64,000 nt of DNA from Salinibacterium sp. PAMC 21357. GTDB taxonomy: Bacteria > Actinomycetota > Actinomycetes > Actinomycetales > Microbacteriaceae. The notes beneath the pieces are model-generated. The model made no database searches. It was not told the DNA's origin and saw nothing but the letters and a program-made list of their open reading frames with translations. Of this stretch, positions 27,396-36,053 are shown in pieces (the first letter of the stretch is position 1; every line of letters starts with the position of its first letter). The stretch lies in contig NZ_AHWA01000006.1 in NCBI RefSeq assembly GCF_000247645.1, forward strand, positions 372,001 through 436,000, read 5' to 3'. A program made the translations under genes and the position numbers.

Positions 27396-27469
27396 GCCAT
27401 CCCGCGGTCATTCCGCGAGACCACATTCACGGTACATAAGAAAATCGCTTCACCTTCGAAAGGAATAAC

Positions 27470-28723
27470 ATGTCTGAGAATCTTTTTCCCTTAGATTCTG
27501 GAAAGCCCTTCACCGACCAGAAATTGGTCGGCCACAACCGATGGCATGGTGACATCCCGGCAGCCGTCACGGTCAAACCGGGGCAGATATTTCGAGCTGA
27601 TTGCCGTGAATGGTTTGACGGGGCAATCGTGAACGATGACTCTGCGGAGGACATCGCCAATGCGCCGCTCGAGAGCGTCCATGTGCTGAGCGGACCATTC
27701 GCTATAGAAGGCGCCGAGCCCGGCGACCTACTGATCGTCGACATCCTCGACATTGGGCCGATCCCGAACGAGTCAGGTCCGCTTGCCGGTCAAGGCTGGG
27801 GGTACACCGGAATCTTCGCCAAGAACAACGGTGGAAGCTTCCTTGTTGATCAGTTTCCCGATGCCTACAAGGCAATTTGGGACTTCGAGGGTGGCTACGC
27901 GACCTCCCGTCACGTGCCGGAAGTTCGCTACCGCGGCATCACGCACCCCGGACTAATGGGAGTGGCGCCATCCACAGATTTGCTGGCAACCTGGAACTCT
28001 CGCGAGGCCGCCCTCATTGCGACCGACCCGCAGCGGGTTCCGCCACTCGCTCTTCCGCCGGAACCGCGTTCCGCAATTCTTGGTTCGCTTACGGGCGATG
28101 AGTTCGACCGGGTGAGCAATGAAGCCGCTCGTACAGCACCGCCGCGCGAGAACGGTGGAAACCAAGACATCAAGAACTTCACCAAAGGCACTCGCGTGTT
28201 CTACCCGGTCTTCGTAAAGGGCGCCAACCTCTCCTTTGGCGACCTGCACTTCAGCCAGGGCGATGGTGAGATCACGTTCTGCGGTGGTATCGAGATGGGC
28301 GGCTATCTGGAGCTCAAGGTCGACATCATCAAGGGTGGAATGGAAAAGTATGGGGTGTCGGAAAACGCGATCTTCCAGCCGGGAATCGAAGGCCCCCAAT
28401 ACAGCGAGTGGTTGGCGTTCAGCGGTACATCAGTCACCTTGGATGGTGAGCAGAAGTATCTCGACTCAGACCTTTCGTACCAGCGTGCTTGTCTACATGC
28501 GATCGACTATCTAACGAAGTTCGGCTACAGCCCGGAACAGGCCTACCTGCTTCTGGGATCCGCGCCCATTGAAGGTCGACTTTCTGGCGTTGTCGACATC
28601 CCGAACTCCTGCGCAACGGTCTACTTGCCGACCGCGATGTTCGACTTCGATATTCGCCCGTCGAAAGGTGGGCTGCATAAGATCAACTCCGGAATCGGCG
28701 CCCCGATGGTGCCTAATGGCTAG
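27470..28723 (+). CDS. fmdA: formamidase (FmdA/AmdA acetamidase-formamidase family)
   Basis: 417 residues, full length for the FmdA/AmdA family, preceded by GAAAGGA. The family hydrolyses formamide to formate and ammonia and acts on acetamide weakly. Conserved stretches include GHNRWHGDIPA near residue 21, GDLHFSQGDGEI around residue 260 and FCGGIEMGG. With the channel and FmdB upstream and a formate dehydrogenase 1 kb downstream, the genes form a short path from amide to CO2 plus assimilable ammonium. A compound hairpin terminator follows the stop. Confidence 0.93.
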   Translation: MSENLFPLDSGKPFTDQKLVGHNRWHGDIPAAVTVKPGQIFRADCREWFDGAIVNDDSAEDIANAPLESVHVLSGPFAIEGAEPGDLLIVDILDIGPIPNESGPLAGQGWGYTGIFAKNNGGSFLVDQFPDAYKAIWDFEGGYATSRHVPEVRYRGITHPGLMGVAPSTDLLATWNSREAALIATDPQRVPPLALPPEPRSAILGSLTGDEFDRVSNEAARTAPPRENGGNQDIKNFTKGTRVFYPVFVKGANLSFGDLHFSQGDGEITFCGGIEMGGYLELKVDIIKGGMEKYGVSENAIFQPGIEGPQYSEWLAFSGTSVTLDGEQKYLDSDLSYQRACLHAIDYLTKFGYSPEQAYLLLGSAPIEGRLSGVVDIPNSCATVYLPTAMFDFDIRPSKGGLHKINSGIGAPMVPNG

Positions 28724-28741
28724 CTAACTCGATTCAACGAC

Positions 28742-28792
28742 AGGGCGGACGCCACCAGCACAAGCTGGATGGTGCTCCGCCCTTGTTGTTTT
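28742..28792 (+). terminator. terminator between fmdA and fdhD
   Basis: AGGGCGGA (28742-28749) pairs with TCCGCCCT (28776-28783), with an inner CCAGC/GCTGG stem (28755-28768), followed by TTGTTGTTTT. It lies between convergent fmdA and fdhD and overlaps the fdhD stop. Confidence 0.75.
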
Positions 28793-29630
28793 ACTCGTCG
28801 GGGAAGGGCTGGATGCGATCTCCGGTGTAGACCACCATGGAGTTGCCGCGGAGAAACCCGACGAGGGTCATGCCAAGCTCTGCTGCCAATTCGACCGCGA
28901 GCGAGGACGGTGCCGAAACGGCCGCGAGCACGGGAATCCCCGCCATCTGCGCTTTTTGAGTCAATTCAAAACTTGCCCGGCCAGAGACCATCAATACGGT
29001 GCCCCGCAGGGGGAGCAGGCCTTCCTTCGCCGCCCAGCCCACAACTTTGTCTACCGCATTGTGCCGACCGACATCCTCACGAAGAACGAGCAACCGGCCG
29101 GTGCTGCCATCAAAGAGTCCAGCGGCATGTAGTCCACCCGTCTTATCGAAAACGGCTTGCTCGGCGCGAAGTTTCTCCGGGAACGTGACCAATAGCTCTG
29201 GAGTGATGGTGATGGGGTCATCGGCCACCTCATAGGCGGACTGCGTGCGAACCATGTCAATGCTCGCTTTTCCGCAAACACCGCACGAGCTGGTGGTGTA
29301 AAAGTTTCGCTCGAGACTGGGATCGGGCGCAGGCACTCCTGGCGCGAGCGTGACATCCAGAACGTTGTAGGTGTTTTCATCGGCGACGGTGGCGTCGGCG
29401 CAATACCGTGCGGCCGCGAACTGATCACCTCGACTGATGACGCCCTCGGAAACGAGGAAGCCTGCTGCCAAGTCAAAGTCGTTGCCGGGGGTCCGCATGG
29501 TGACGGCTAAAGCGCGACCACCGACCCGAATCTCCAACGGTTCTTCGACAGCGAGAAAATCTTCTTTGATACTGGCGGGAGTGCCGACTGTAAGCCGAGT
29601 AACTCTGCGTCGAACCGTGATCCTGCTCAT
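28791..29630 (-). CDS. fdhD: FdhD sulfurtransferase for formate dehydrogenase
   Basis: 279 residues. The SSCGVCGKAS motif near residue 115 carries the Cys pair that receives a persulfide from a cysteine desulfurase and passes sulfur to the Mo-bis-MGD cofactor. VREDVGRHNAVDKVVG and SGRASFELTQKA are further family signatures. FdhD is required for activity of formate dehydrogenases in the same cell. It is divergent from the formate dehydrogenase gene by 141 bp, which points to shared control. Confidence 0.95.
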   Translation of the reverse strand: MSRITVRRRVTRLTVGTPASIKEDFLAVEEPLEIRVGGRALAVTMRTPGNDFDLAAGFLVSEGVISRGDQFAAARYCADATVADENTYNVLDVTLAPGVPAPDPSLERNFYTTSSCGVCGKASIDMVRTQSAYEVADDPITITPELLVTFPEKLRAEQAVFDKTGGLHAAGLFDGSTGRLLVLREDVGRHNAVDKVVGWAAKEGLLPLRGTVLMVSGRASFELTQKAQMAGIPVLAAVSAPSSLAVELAAELGMTLVGFLRGNSMVVYTGDRIQPFPDE

Positions 29631-29771
29631 GGATTTAGGTTGTCAGGCCGCGCAGTCAACCGCAAGCGCCGCTGCAGCGATCCGTCGTCAGAGCCCACGC
29701 GATCAGCCGCTAGCGCACTCGAGTACGCAACTAGGTGCCCTAATAGTGACGTAGTGGGGCAGGATGGAAGA

Positions 29772-32084
29772 ATGCGACGCTCAGCACCTCGAAAAGACAT
29801 CGATGAGAACGACCTCACAGTTTCTTCGCCGAAGAAGTCTGCTGCGGGGCTTGAAGCTGTGGTTGTCGCGCTCGAGCGGGGAGTTGCCCAAGCGGGGGTT
29901 TCGCGAACGGTGAAGGCGCTGCTCACCCTCAACCAAGTCGACGGAACCGATTGCCCGGGTTGCGCCTGGCCAGAAACCATCACGGGAAAACGTAAGACCG
30001 CTGAATTTTGCGAGAACGGCGCCAAAGCAGTCGCCGAAGAAAACACCAAACGCACTGTAACTCCAGAATTCTGGGCCACCCACTCAATCGCTGAGCTTGC
30101 CGACAAAACCGAGTACTGGCTGGGCAATCAAGGGCGAATCACTGAGCCGGTAGTCATCCGCCCCGGCGAGACCCACTATTCGGCGATTTCGTGGACCGAA
30201 GCATTCGAGCTTGTCGGTGAACGGATTCGCGCGACCTCGCCAGACCGTTGCGTGTTCTACACCTCCGGGCGCACAGCGAATGAGACAGCGTTCCTCTACC
30301 AACTGTTTGTGCGCTCGCTCGGCACCAACAACTTGCCCGACTGCTCGAACATGTGCCACGAGTCATCCGGTGCAGCACTGAACTCAACGATTGGAACGGG
30401 AAAAGGCACCGTATCGCTCGAAGATATCGAAGCGGCCGAGCTAATCTTTGTCGTTGGCCAAAACCCCGGCACGAATCATCCGCGAATGTTGTCAGCGCTC
30501 AAGGAGTGCAAAGACAACGGCGGCACGATCGTGGCCGTGAACCCGCTGCCCGAGGCCGGACTTATGCGATTCAAAGATCCGCAGACCGTTGGCGGTTTGA
30601 TCGGAGACGGCACCGCTCTGGCCGATCACTTTATGCAGATTAAAGTCGGCGGAGATCTTGCACTCTTTCAGGCACTCGGGCACCTACTGCTCGAGGCAGA
30701 AGCCGCCAATCCCGGTACCGTTCTTGACGAGGCCTTCATCGCCGAAGTCACCGACGGTATCGATGCCTACCGCGCTGCGCGCGCGACTCTCGACTGGGAT
30801 GAGACGGCGAAAGCTACCGGCCTGACACGGGAACAAATCACCGAGGTCGCCGGGTTGCTCGCGGGATCGAAGGCAACGATTTTCTGCTGGGCTCTCGGCA
30901 TTACCCAGCAGCCACACTCTGTCGACACGATCCGGGAGATCATCAACCTGCTGCTGTTGCAGGGAAACTTCGGCAAGCCAGGGGCGGGTGCTTGCCCCGT
31001 GCGCGGACACTCCAATGTGCAGGGCGATCGCACGATGGGTGTCTGGGAGCAGCCATTCGGCTGGATGCTCGATGGCCTCGAATCTGAGTTCGGAATCAAC
31101 GCGCCAACCGAGCACGGCTACGATTCCGTGGAGACGGTCAACGCGTTCGCCGCCGGTGACATCGATGTGTTCGTGTCTATGGGAGGGAACTTTGCCCTCG
31201 CTAGTCCCGATACCGAGATCATCGAAGAGAGCATGAAGCGGGCAGGGTTGACCGTTCACGTTTCTACCAAGCCGAACCGCTCGCATGTAGTTCATGGACA
31301 AACATCGCTGATCTTGCCGACACTCGGGCGCACCGACATCGACGACAAGCATCCGGGCGGTCGACAGATTCTTTCCGTCGAGGATTCCATGTCGGTCGTG
31401 CGGTCCACTCAGGGGCGCCTGAAGCCGGTGTCAGACCACCTGCTTGCCGAGCCAGTGATCATTGCGCGCATGGCCGTCGCGACGCTGGGGGAGGACCACG
31501 CGGTCGATTGGAAGGCGATGGCGGATGACTATGACGTCATCCGTGACCATATTTCGCGCCTGATTCCCGGTTTCGAGGACTTCAACCGGCGCGTGCGCGA
31601 CCGCAATGGTTTCGTTCTGCCGAGCGCGCCGCGTGACCGCCGAGCCTTCGTTACTGACATCGGGCGCGGCAAGTTCACCGTCAGCCCGCTCGAATATCTC
31701 ACTCCACCACCCGGACATTTCACCCTGCAAACCATGCGCAGCCACGACCAGTACAACACCACGTCATACGGTGTTGATGACCGTTATCGCGGCATCAAGA
31801 ACGGCCGCAGAGTCATCCTGATTCATCCCGACGACATCGCTGAAGCGGGCTTAGTCGATCGACAGCTAGTGGATGTCATCAGCACGTTCGCGGGAGCGGA
31901 ACGCCGGGCCGATCGATTCCGATTGGTGGCATACCCCAGCGCGCGAGGCTGTGTTGCCGCGTACTTCCCCGAAGCGAATGCGTTAATGCACCGCGAACTA
32001 TTGGCGCGCGAATCGAATACCCCCGGCTATAAGGCGATGGCGGTACGGTTCGAGGCACGCGACGAGGATGACCTAGAGAACTAG
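29772..32084 (+). CDS. FdhF/YdeP-type molybdopterin formate dehydrogenase
   Basis: 770 residues from the ATG at 29772; the 44 codons before it look non-coding. The N-terminus has DCPGCAWPE and FCENGAKA, the Cys-containing segments of the FdhF/YdeP family, presumably for a 4Fe-4S cluster. SNMCHESSGAAL aligns with the CARVUHGPS motif of E. coli FDH-H, so Cys replaces selenocysteine as Mo ligand beside the conserved His. The C-terminal ~110 residues form the MGD-binding domain. No electron-transfer subunit gene is adjacent, so the acceptor is unknown. Formate oxidation fits the formamidase and fdhD neighbours, but YdeP-like members are not all proven formate dehydrogenases. Confidence 0.88.
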   Translation: MRRSAPRKDIDENDLTVSSPKKSAAGLEAVVVALERGVAQAGVSRTVKALLTLNQVDGTDCPGCAWPETITGKRKTAEFCENGAKAVAEENTKRTVTPEFWATHSIAELADKTEYWLGNQGRITEPVVIRPGETHYSAISWTEAFELVGERIRATSPDRCVFYTSGRTANETAFLYQLFVRSLGTNNLPDCSNMCHESSGAALNSTIGTGKGTVSLEDIEAAELIFVVGQNPGTNHPRMLSALKECKDNGGTIVAVNPLPEAGLMRFKDPQTVGGLIGDGTALADHFMQIKVGGDLALFQALGHLLLEAEAANPGTVLDEAFIAEVTDGIDAYRAARATLDWDETAKATGLTREQITEVAGLLAGSKATIFCWALGITQQPHSVDTIREIINLLLLQGNFGKPGAGACPVRGHSNVQGDRTMGVWEQPFGWMLDGLESEFGINAPTEHGYDSVETVNAFAAGDIDVFVSMGGNFALASPDTEIIEESMKRAGLTVHVSTKPNRSHVVHGQTSLILPTLGRTDIDDKHPGGRQILSVEDSMSVVRSTQGRLKPVSDHLLAEPVIIARMAVATLGEDHAVDWKAMADDYDVIRDHISRLIPGFEDFNRRVRDRNGFVLPSAPRDRRAFVTDIGRGKFTVSPLEYLTPPPGHFTLQTMRSHDQYNTTSYGVDDRYRGIKNGRRVILIHPDDIAEAGLVDRQLVDVISTFAGAERRADRFRLVAYPSARGCVAAYFPEANALMHRELLARESNTPGYKAMAVRFEARDEDDLEN

Positions 32085-32136
32085 CGAGCTCGCTACCGGG
32101 AAGGCGCCGGAAGTCAGGTGCCCCGCTGTGGTGATA

Positions 32137-33555
32137 TCAGTTGGACGGGCTCGTAGCCGCGGTGGAGGGATCAGACGCTGGCGTGCTCTCGGGGTCGGGA
32201 ACAGGCTCGAGAAAGTCGAAAAGCTGCGGTAGCCGGCTGCCGCGCAAGGAGCTGGAGGCCGCAAGCCCGATGAGCACGCCGAGGGCGATAGCGATCATCG
32301 TTCCGATGGTAGTGACGAGGGTGGTGCCCGCTCCCGCGGAGCCCCCGAGGGCCTCAGTGACCCCGACAAGACCCAGACCGCCAGGGACAAGCAGCCAGAA
32401 CGCGGGCAAGAAACTCACGATGGCCGGGGGCCCGCTGCGATGCCGGGCAACAAGTACTGCTACCGGGGTCATTGCGATCGCACCGATGAGGGCCGAGAGT
32501 ACGCCGCCGAACAAGACGTCACCAATAACTTGGGCGCCGTAAGCAACATAAAGCACCAGCACAATCCAGGGAATAGAAGCCGGCCGCGCGCACTGATAGA
32601 CGGTGATACCCAACCCGAAGACGGCGACGGCAATCCAGGGAGCAAATGGTCCGAGAGGTTCGCTGGCCACATTGAGATCGATAGTCGGAACTCCCACAAG
32701 CGCACCCGCAGACACAATGCCCACGGCGAGCAGTAGGAGTCGCATGGCGCCGGCGGCAGCGCGCGCTGAGCCTGACATTATGTGCCCCGTTGCCAACTCG
32801 ATCACGGCAGTCGTCAAGAGACCACCCGGCAGCAAGATAACCAGTGGAGCCACCAACGAGGGCAGCACCCCGGAATCTGCCGACGCTCGGGCTACCAGGA
32901 GCACAATTAGTGATGAGCCGAGCGCGGCACCGACAATGACGAGCGCACTGTACCCAGAGGGAATGCGTTCGCCGAGCAACAGCAAAGTCCCGACGCCAGC
33001 GCCGAGCACGGCCGCTAACGCGACCCCCAACCACGAGGAGCCTAAGAGAACAGCGATTGCCGCTGAAGTGAGCGCATAAGCGAGCACCCGTTGGGTGGAG
33101 GAAAAAGGCATTGACAGCTCACTCACTTTGGCAAGCTGACGATTCACCCACGCACTCGAGCCAGAGCGAACCCGCCCTACTTTCACGACGCGGTCAATCA
33201 CGTCGACGTGATGGAGTAGATACGACTGCCTTCCGGCAGACACCGCTCGGGTTTGGGTGGCGCCGTCATCATCCACCGAGACGAACAGAGCCGTGGGGAA
33301 CACCACCACTTCAGCCGAAGGGAAACCATTCGCTGTGGCCACATCCTGCACGGCAGAACGAACCATGCTTACCGGGTAGCCGCTGTCGATCATCGCTTCG
33401 CCCACCTGCGCCAACGAATCGAGCACCACGCCAGCGGGAGTTGCGTGATCGCGTAACGGCATTGCCGGTGTGGGCACAGCCGTTGTCCTGGTGCGACGCC
33501 GAAGCACGAGCCAGAGCACCAGAAGACTGGCCGCAAGCACCGCAACGGCAATCAC
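32137..33555 (-). CDS. ThrE-type threonine/serine exporter
   Basis: 472 residues. A membrane helix (MIAVAVLAASLLVLWLVL) leads into the soluble ThrE domain (VGEAMIDSGYPVSMVRSAV, residues ~50-150), followed by about ten membrane helices, as in Corynebacterium ThrE. These proteins export threonine and serine. The GTG start lies 59 bp after the stop of the upstream secreted-protein gene, suggesting an operon. The C-terminal ~25 residues are Ser/Thr/Pro-rich. No other start is available upstream before a stop codon. Confidence 0.85.
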   Translation of the reverse strand: MIAVAVLAASLLVLWLVLRRRTRTTAVPTPAMPLRDHATPAGVVLDSLAQVGEAMIDSGYPVSMVRSAVQDVATANGFPSAEVVVFPTALFVSVDDDGATQTRAVSAGRQSYLLHHVDVIDRVVKVGRVRSGSSAWVNRQLAKVSELSMPFSSTQRVLAYALTSAAIAVLLGSSWLGVALAAVLGAGVGTLLLLGERIPSGYSALVIVGAALGSSLIVLLVARASADSGVLPSLVAPLVILLPGGLLTTAVIELATGHIMSGSARAAAGAMRLLLLAVGIVSAGALVGVPTIDLNVASEPLGPFAPWIAVAVFGLGITVYQCARPASIPWIVLVLYVAYGAQVIGDVLFGGVLSALIGAIAMTPVAVLVARHRSGPPAIVSFLPAFWLLVPGGLGLVGVTEALGGSAGAGTTLVTTIGTMIAIALGVLIGLAASSSLRGSRLPQLFDFLEPVPDPESTPASDPSTAATSPSN

Positions 33556-33613
33556 GAGCGAGGTGAGCGAACGTTCGACGTAGCGAAACTTGGTGGCGTA
33601 GCGGGAAGAGGGA

Positions 33614-33976
33614 TTACTTCGCTGTCGTCCTCAACGAGCGGTTTTCGACCGGAGTGGGAGTGGCGCTCGGCGTCGGAGTGATCGTCTGACTGGGGATCGG
33701 GTCGGGAGAAGCCGGTGATGTCGGCGTGACCGTCGGGAGTGGAGCGGGAGTGGACGTCGCGGTCGGAGTTGGTGAGGTCGGCGCTGCGGTCTCGATGGGA
33801 TCCGGGTCATCAATCGCCGTCACCGAAGTGGTGGTGGTAGCTCTCGCTGCCGGGGCCTCCGTCGCGCCAATAGTGTGCGGCTCAGCGAACGCGGGGGCAG
33901 AGATCCCGAATAGGCCTGCGGCGCAGCTGATGACGACGAGCAATCGAATGCTCAGGCCGCGCACCGCTTTCGTCAT
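33614..33976 (-). CDS. secreted Thr/Pro-rich small protein
   Basis: 120 residues from the ATG at 33976. A classical signal peptide (LLVVISCAAGLFGISAPAFA, cleavage after AFA) is followed by a low-complexity chain of Thr, Pro, Ser and Ala with repeats of the TPTPSAT and SPTPTATSTP kind. This looks like a wall-spanning or glycosylated stalk without a recognisable folded domain or sortase motif. It precedes the ThrE-type gene on the same strand. The composition makes the coding call reasonable but the function unknown. Confidence 0.6.
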   Translation of the reverse strand: MTKAVRGLSIRLLVVISCAAGLFGISAPAFAEPHTIGATEAPAARATTTTSVTAIDDPDPIETAAPTSPTPTATSTPAPLPTVTPTSPASPDPIPSQTITPTPSATPTPVENRSLRTTAK

Positions 33977-34088
33977 ACTCGAGTGTCCCCTATCTCGAGT
34001 GAAGCGCGCACTCGCCATGCTGCACGCGAGAGTCAGGGCTTAAGGGTCTCGATTACGGGGAGTGGTCTTGCTGCCGAGGGAGCGTGTC

Positions 34089-34400
34089 TTAGTCGCGGAG
34101 GGCGTTCCCGGAGTGAGGTTGTGCGGTGGAGGGAAATGCGCCGGCGGCAGAGAGACGATCGAGTTTGAGCAGGATGAGCGCGCCGACGATCAGCACGGGG
34201 CCAATGAGGCGCGCGAGCTGGCCAAGAGAATCGACGGCCGCGGCGAGCGCCCCCACGAACTGCTGGGTCATCGGGAAGTCGATTGACTGTATAGCGAGGT
34301 AGAGCGCCGGAAGGAGAAAGTTGAACACGAGGAAGCTGATAAGCGTAAGGACGACTCCGGTCCAGAAAGCAACCTTGGGGCGAAGCAGCTGGTCGATCAT
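34089..34400 (-). CDS. small two-helix membrane protein
   Basis: 103 residues with AGGAG 5 nt before the ATG. Two hydrophobic segments (VAFWTGVVLTLISFLVFNFLL and LIGPVLIVGALILLKL) flank an amphipathic stretch. The C-terminal 20 residues are polar. I do not recognise a family. It stands alone between the secreted protein gene and the divergent nadE. Confidence 0.65.
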   Translation of the reverse strand: MIDQLLRPKVAFWTGVVLTLISFLVFNFLLPALYLAIQSIDFPMTQQFVGALAAAVDSLGQLARLIGPVLIVGALILLKLDRLSAAGAFPSTAQPHSGNALRD

Positions 34401-34511
34401 CGGGGCTCCTGTATTTCGTGGGCGTAACAGTTTCAGGCTATCCCGTTGAGACTCTGGGGCATAGCAAAGTTGAATAATCCTAATGCCGGAGACGGGGGTT
34501 AGATTTGACCT

Positions 34512-35336
34512 ATGACTCCGTTACAAGCGCGCATCATCTACGACTTGAACACCCAGCCCACAATCGACCCTGCCGAGCAGGTTCGCATGCGCATCGACTT
34601 CCTGAAGGAATACCTCAAGGCGTCGCACGCCAAGGGGCTCGTGTTGGGAATCAGCGGCGGGCAAGATTCTTCCCTCGCCGGTCGTCTCTGCCAGCTCGCA
34701 GTCGCGGAGCTGCGCGCCGAGGGTGCCGAGGCGCAGTTTGTGGCCGTCCGACTCCCGCACGGGGTGCAGCACGACGAGGACGATGCGCAATTGGCGCTCG
34801 ACTTTATTGAGGCTGATCGCGAAGTGACCTTCAACATCCAGCGGGCCGTCGACGGCATTGCCGCGGAATTTGCGGATGCTCTGGGCGAGCCGATTACGGA
34901 TTTTAACAAGGGCAACGTGAAAGCTCGCGAGCGCATGGTGGCGCAGTATGCGATTGCTGGGCAGCTCGGCTACCTGGTGGTCGGAACAGACCACGCGGCC
35001 GAAGCAGTCACCGGCTTCTTCACCAAGTTCGGTGATGGTGGTGCTGACGTGTTGCCGCTCACCGCGCTCACCAAGCGTCAGGGCAAGCAATTGCTTGTTG
35101 AACTCGGCGCTCCAGAGCGGCTGTATGAGAAAGTACCGACGGCTGACCTGCTCGACCACACGCCCGGCCAGGCCGACGAAACTAATCTCGGCGTGACGTA
35201 CGAGCGCATCGATGACTACCTCGAGGGCCGCGACGTGCCTGCCGAGGTCGCGGTCGAGATCGAGACCAAGTACCTCAATTCTCGCCACAAGCGCACTGTG
35301 CCGGTGTCGATGTACGACGAGTGGTGGACCGAATAG
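34512..35336 (+). CDS. nadE: NH3-dependent NAD+ synthetase
   Basis: 274 residues, the short ammonia-using form without a glutaminase domain. It makes NAD+ from deamido-NAD+, ATP and ammonia. The PP-loop GISGGQDSS is at residues 46-54, and [24 protein letters not shown] and FTKFGDGG match the family's second and third motifs. TTAGAT lies 7 nt before the ATG with no Shine-Dalgarno, a leaderless arrangement. The ABC ATPase gene follows 39 bp later but has its own -10-like element. Confidence 0.95.
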   Translation: MTPLQARIIYDLNTQPTIDPAEQVRMRIDFLKEYLKASHAKGLVLGISGGQDSSLAGRLCQLAVAELRAEGAEAQFVAVRLPHGVQHDEDDAQLALDFIEADREVTFNIQRAVDGIAAEFADALGEPITDFNKGNVKARERMVAQYAIAGQLGYLVVGTDHAAEAVTGFFTKFGDGGADVLPLTALTKRQGKQLLVELGAPERLYEKVPTADLLDHTPGQADETNLGVTYERIDDYLEGRDVPAEVAVEIETKYLNSRHKRTVPVSMYDEWWTE

Positions 35337-35375
35337 CGGGAGCTTTTTCCGCACCCTCTAACTACACTGGATTTC

Positions 35376-36053
35376 ATGGGGAAATCTCACAACGCTGCTG
35401 TGGCCGCTTCAGCTGGCACGGCTTTCGGTGTCCGGGTCGATTCTCTAGCCGTTCAGATCGATGACGTGCCGCTCCTGGAGTCGGTGTCGTTCGACATTCT
35501 GTCGGGCACCGCAGCAGCGATCACAGGTGCTAACGGTGCGGGCAAGACCACGCTGCTGCGGGTGCTCGCTGGTCTGATGCCGCCGACAGCGGGAAGCGCG
35601 CACGTCGGTGATCTGCCGGTGGATGAGCGAAGCCCGGCTTTTCGACGAATGGTGGCGGGTCATATCGGCCACACGTCGTTCGCTCGCGATCTAACGCTTG
35701 ACGAGCAACTAACGATGGTCGGCGTCTCTTGGGGCGCGGAGGTGCCTACCGCTCGCGAGCGAGCTACTGCGCTGCTCGATGACTTCGGTCTCACTCGCCT
35801 GCGAACGCGCTTCGCCCACGAACTCTCATCAGGTCAAGCACAAATGTTCTCCTTGGCTCTCGCAATCGCACGGCCGTTCGACGTGCTGATGCTCGACGAG
35901 CCAGAACAGCGACTCGATAAGGAACGCCGAACCCAGGTCGCCCGCATCTTGAGAGGCCTCGTCGCTGAGGGCACGACGCTGCTCTTTGCTTCGCACAACG
36001 CGAAATTAATCGATGCTGTGAGCGACCGCACTGTTGCTTTGACACGCTCATAA
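35376..36053 (+). CDS. ABC transporter ATP-binding protein
   Basis: 225 residues with Walker A GANGAGKTT, signature LSSGQAQM, Walker B VLMLDEPE and the H-loop in FASHNAK, so it should hydrolyse ATP. The stop overlaps the ATG of the membrane protein at 36053, making the pair an ABC exporter or integral-membrane assembly of unknown substrate. TACACT lies 7 nt upstream of the ATG, again a leaderless layout. Confidence 0.92.
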   Translation: MGKSHNAAVAASAGTAFGVRVDSLAVQIDDVPLLESVSFDILSGTAAAITGANGAGKTTLLRVLAGLMPPTAGSAHVGDLPVDERSPAFRRMVAGHIGHTSFARDLTLDEQLTMVGVSWGAEVPTARERATALLDDFGLTRLRTRFAHELSSGQAQMFSLALAIARPFDVLMLDEPEQRLDKERRTQVARILRGLVAEGTTLLFASHNAKLIDAVSDRTVALTRS

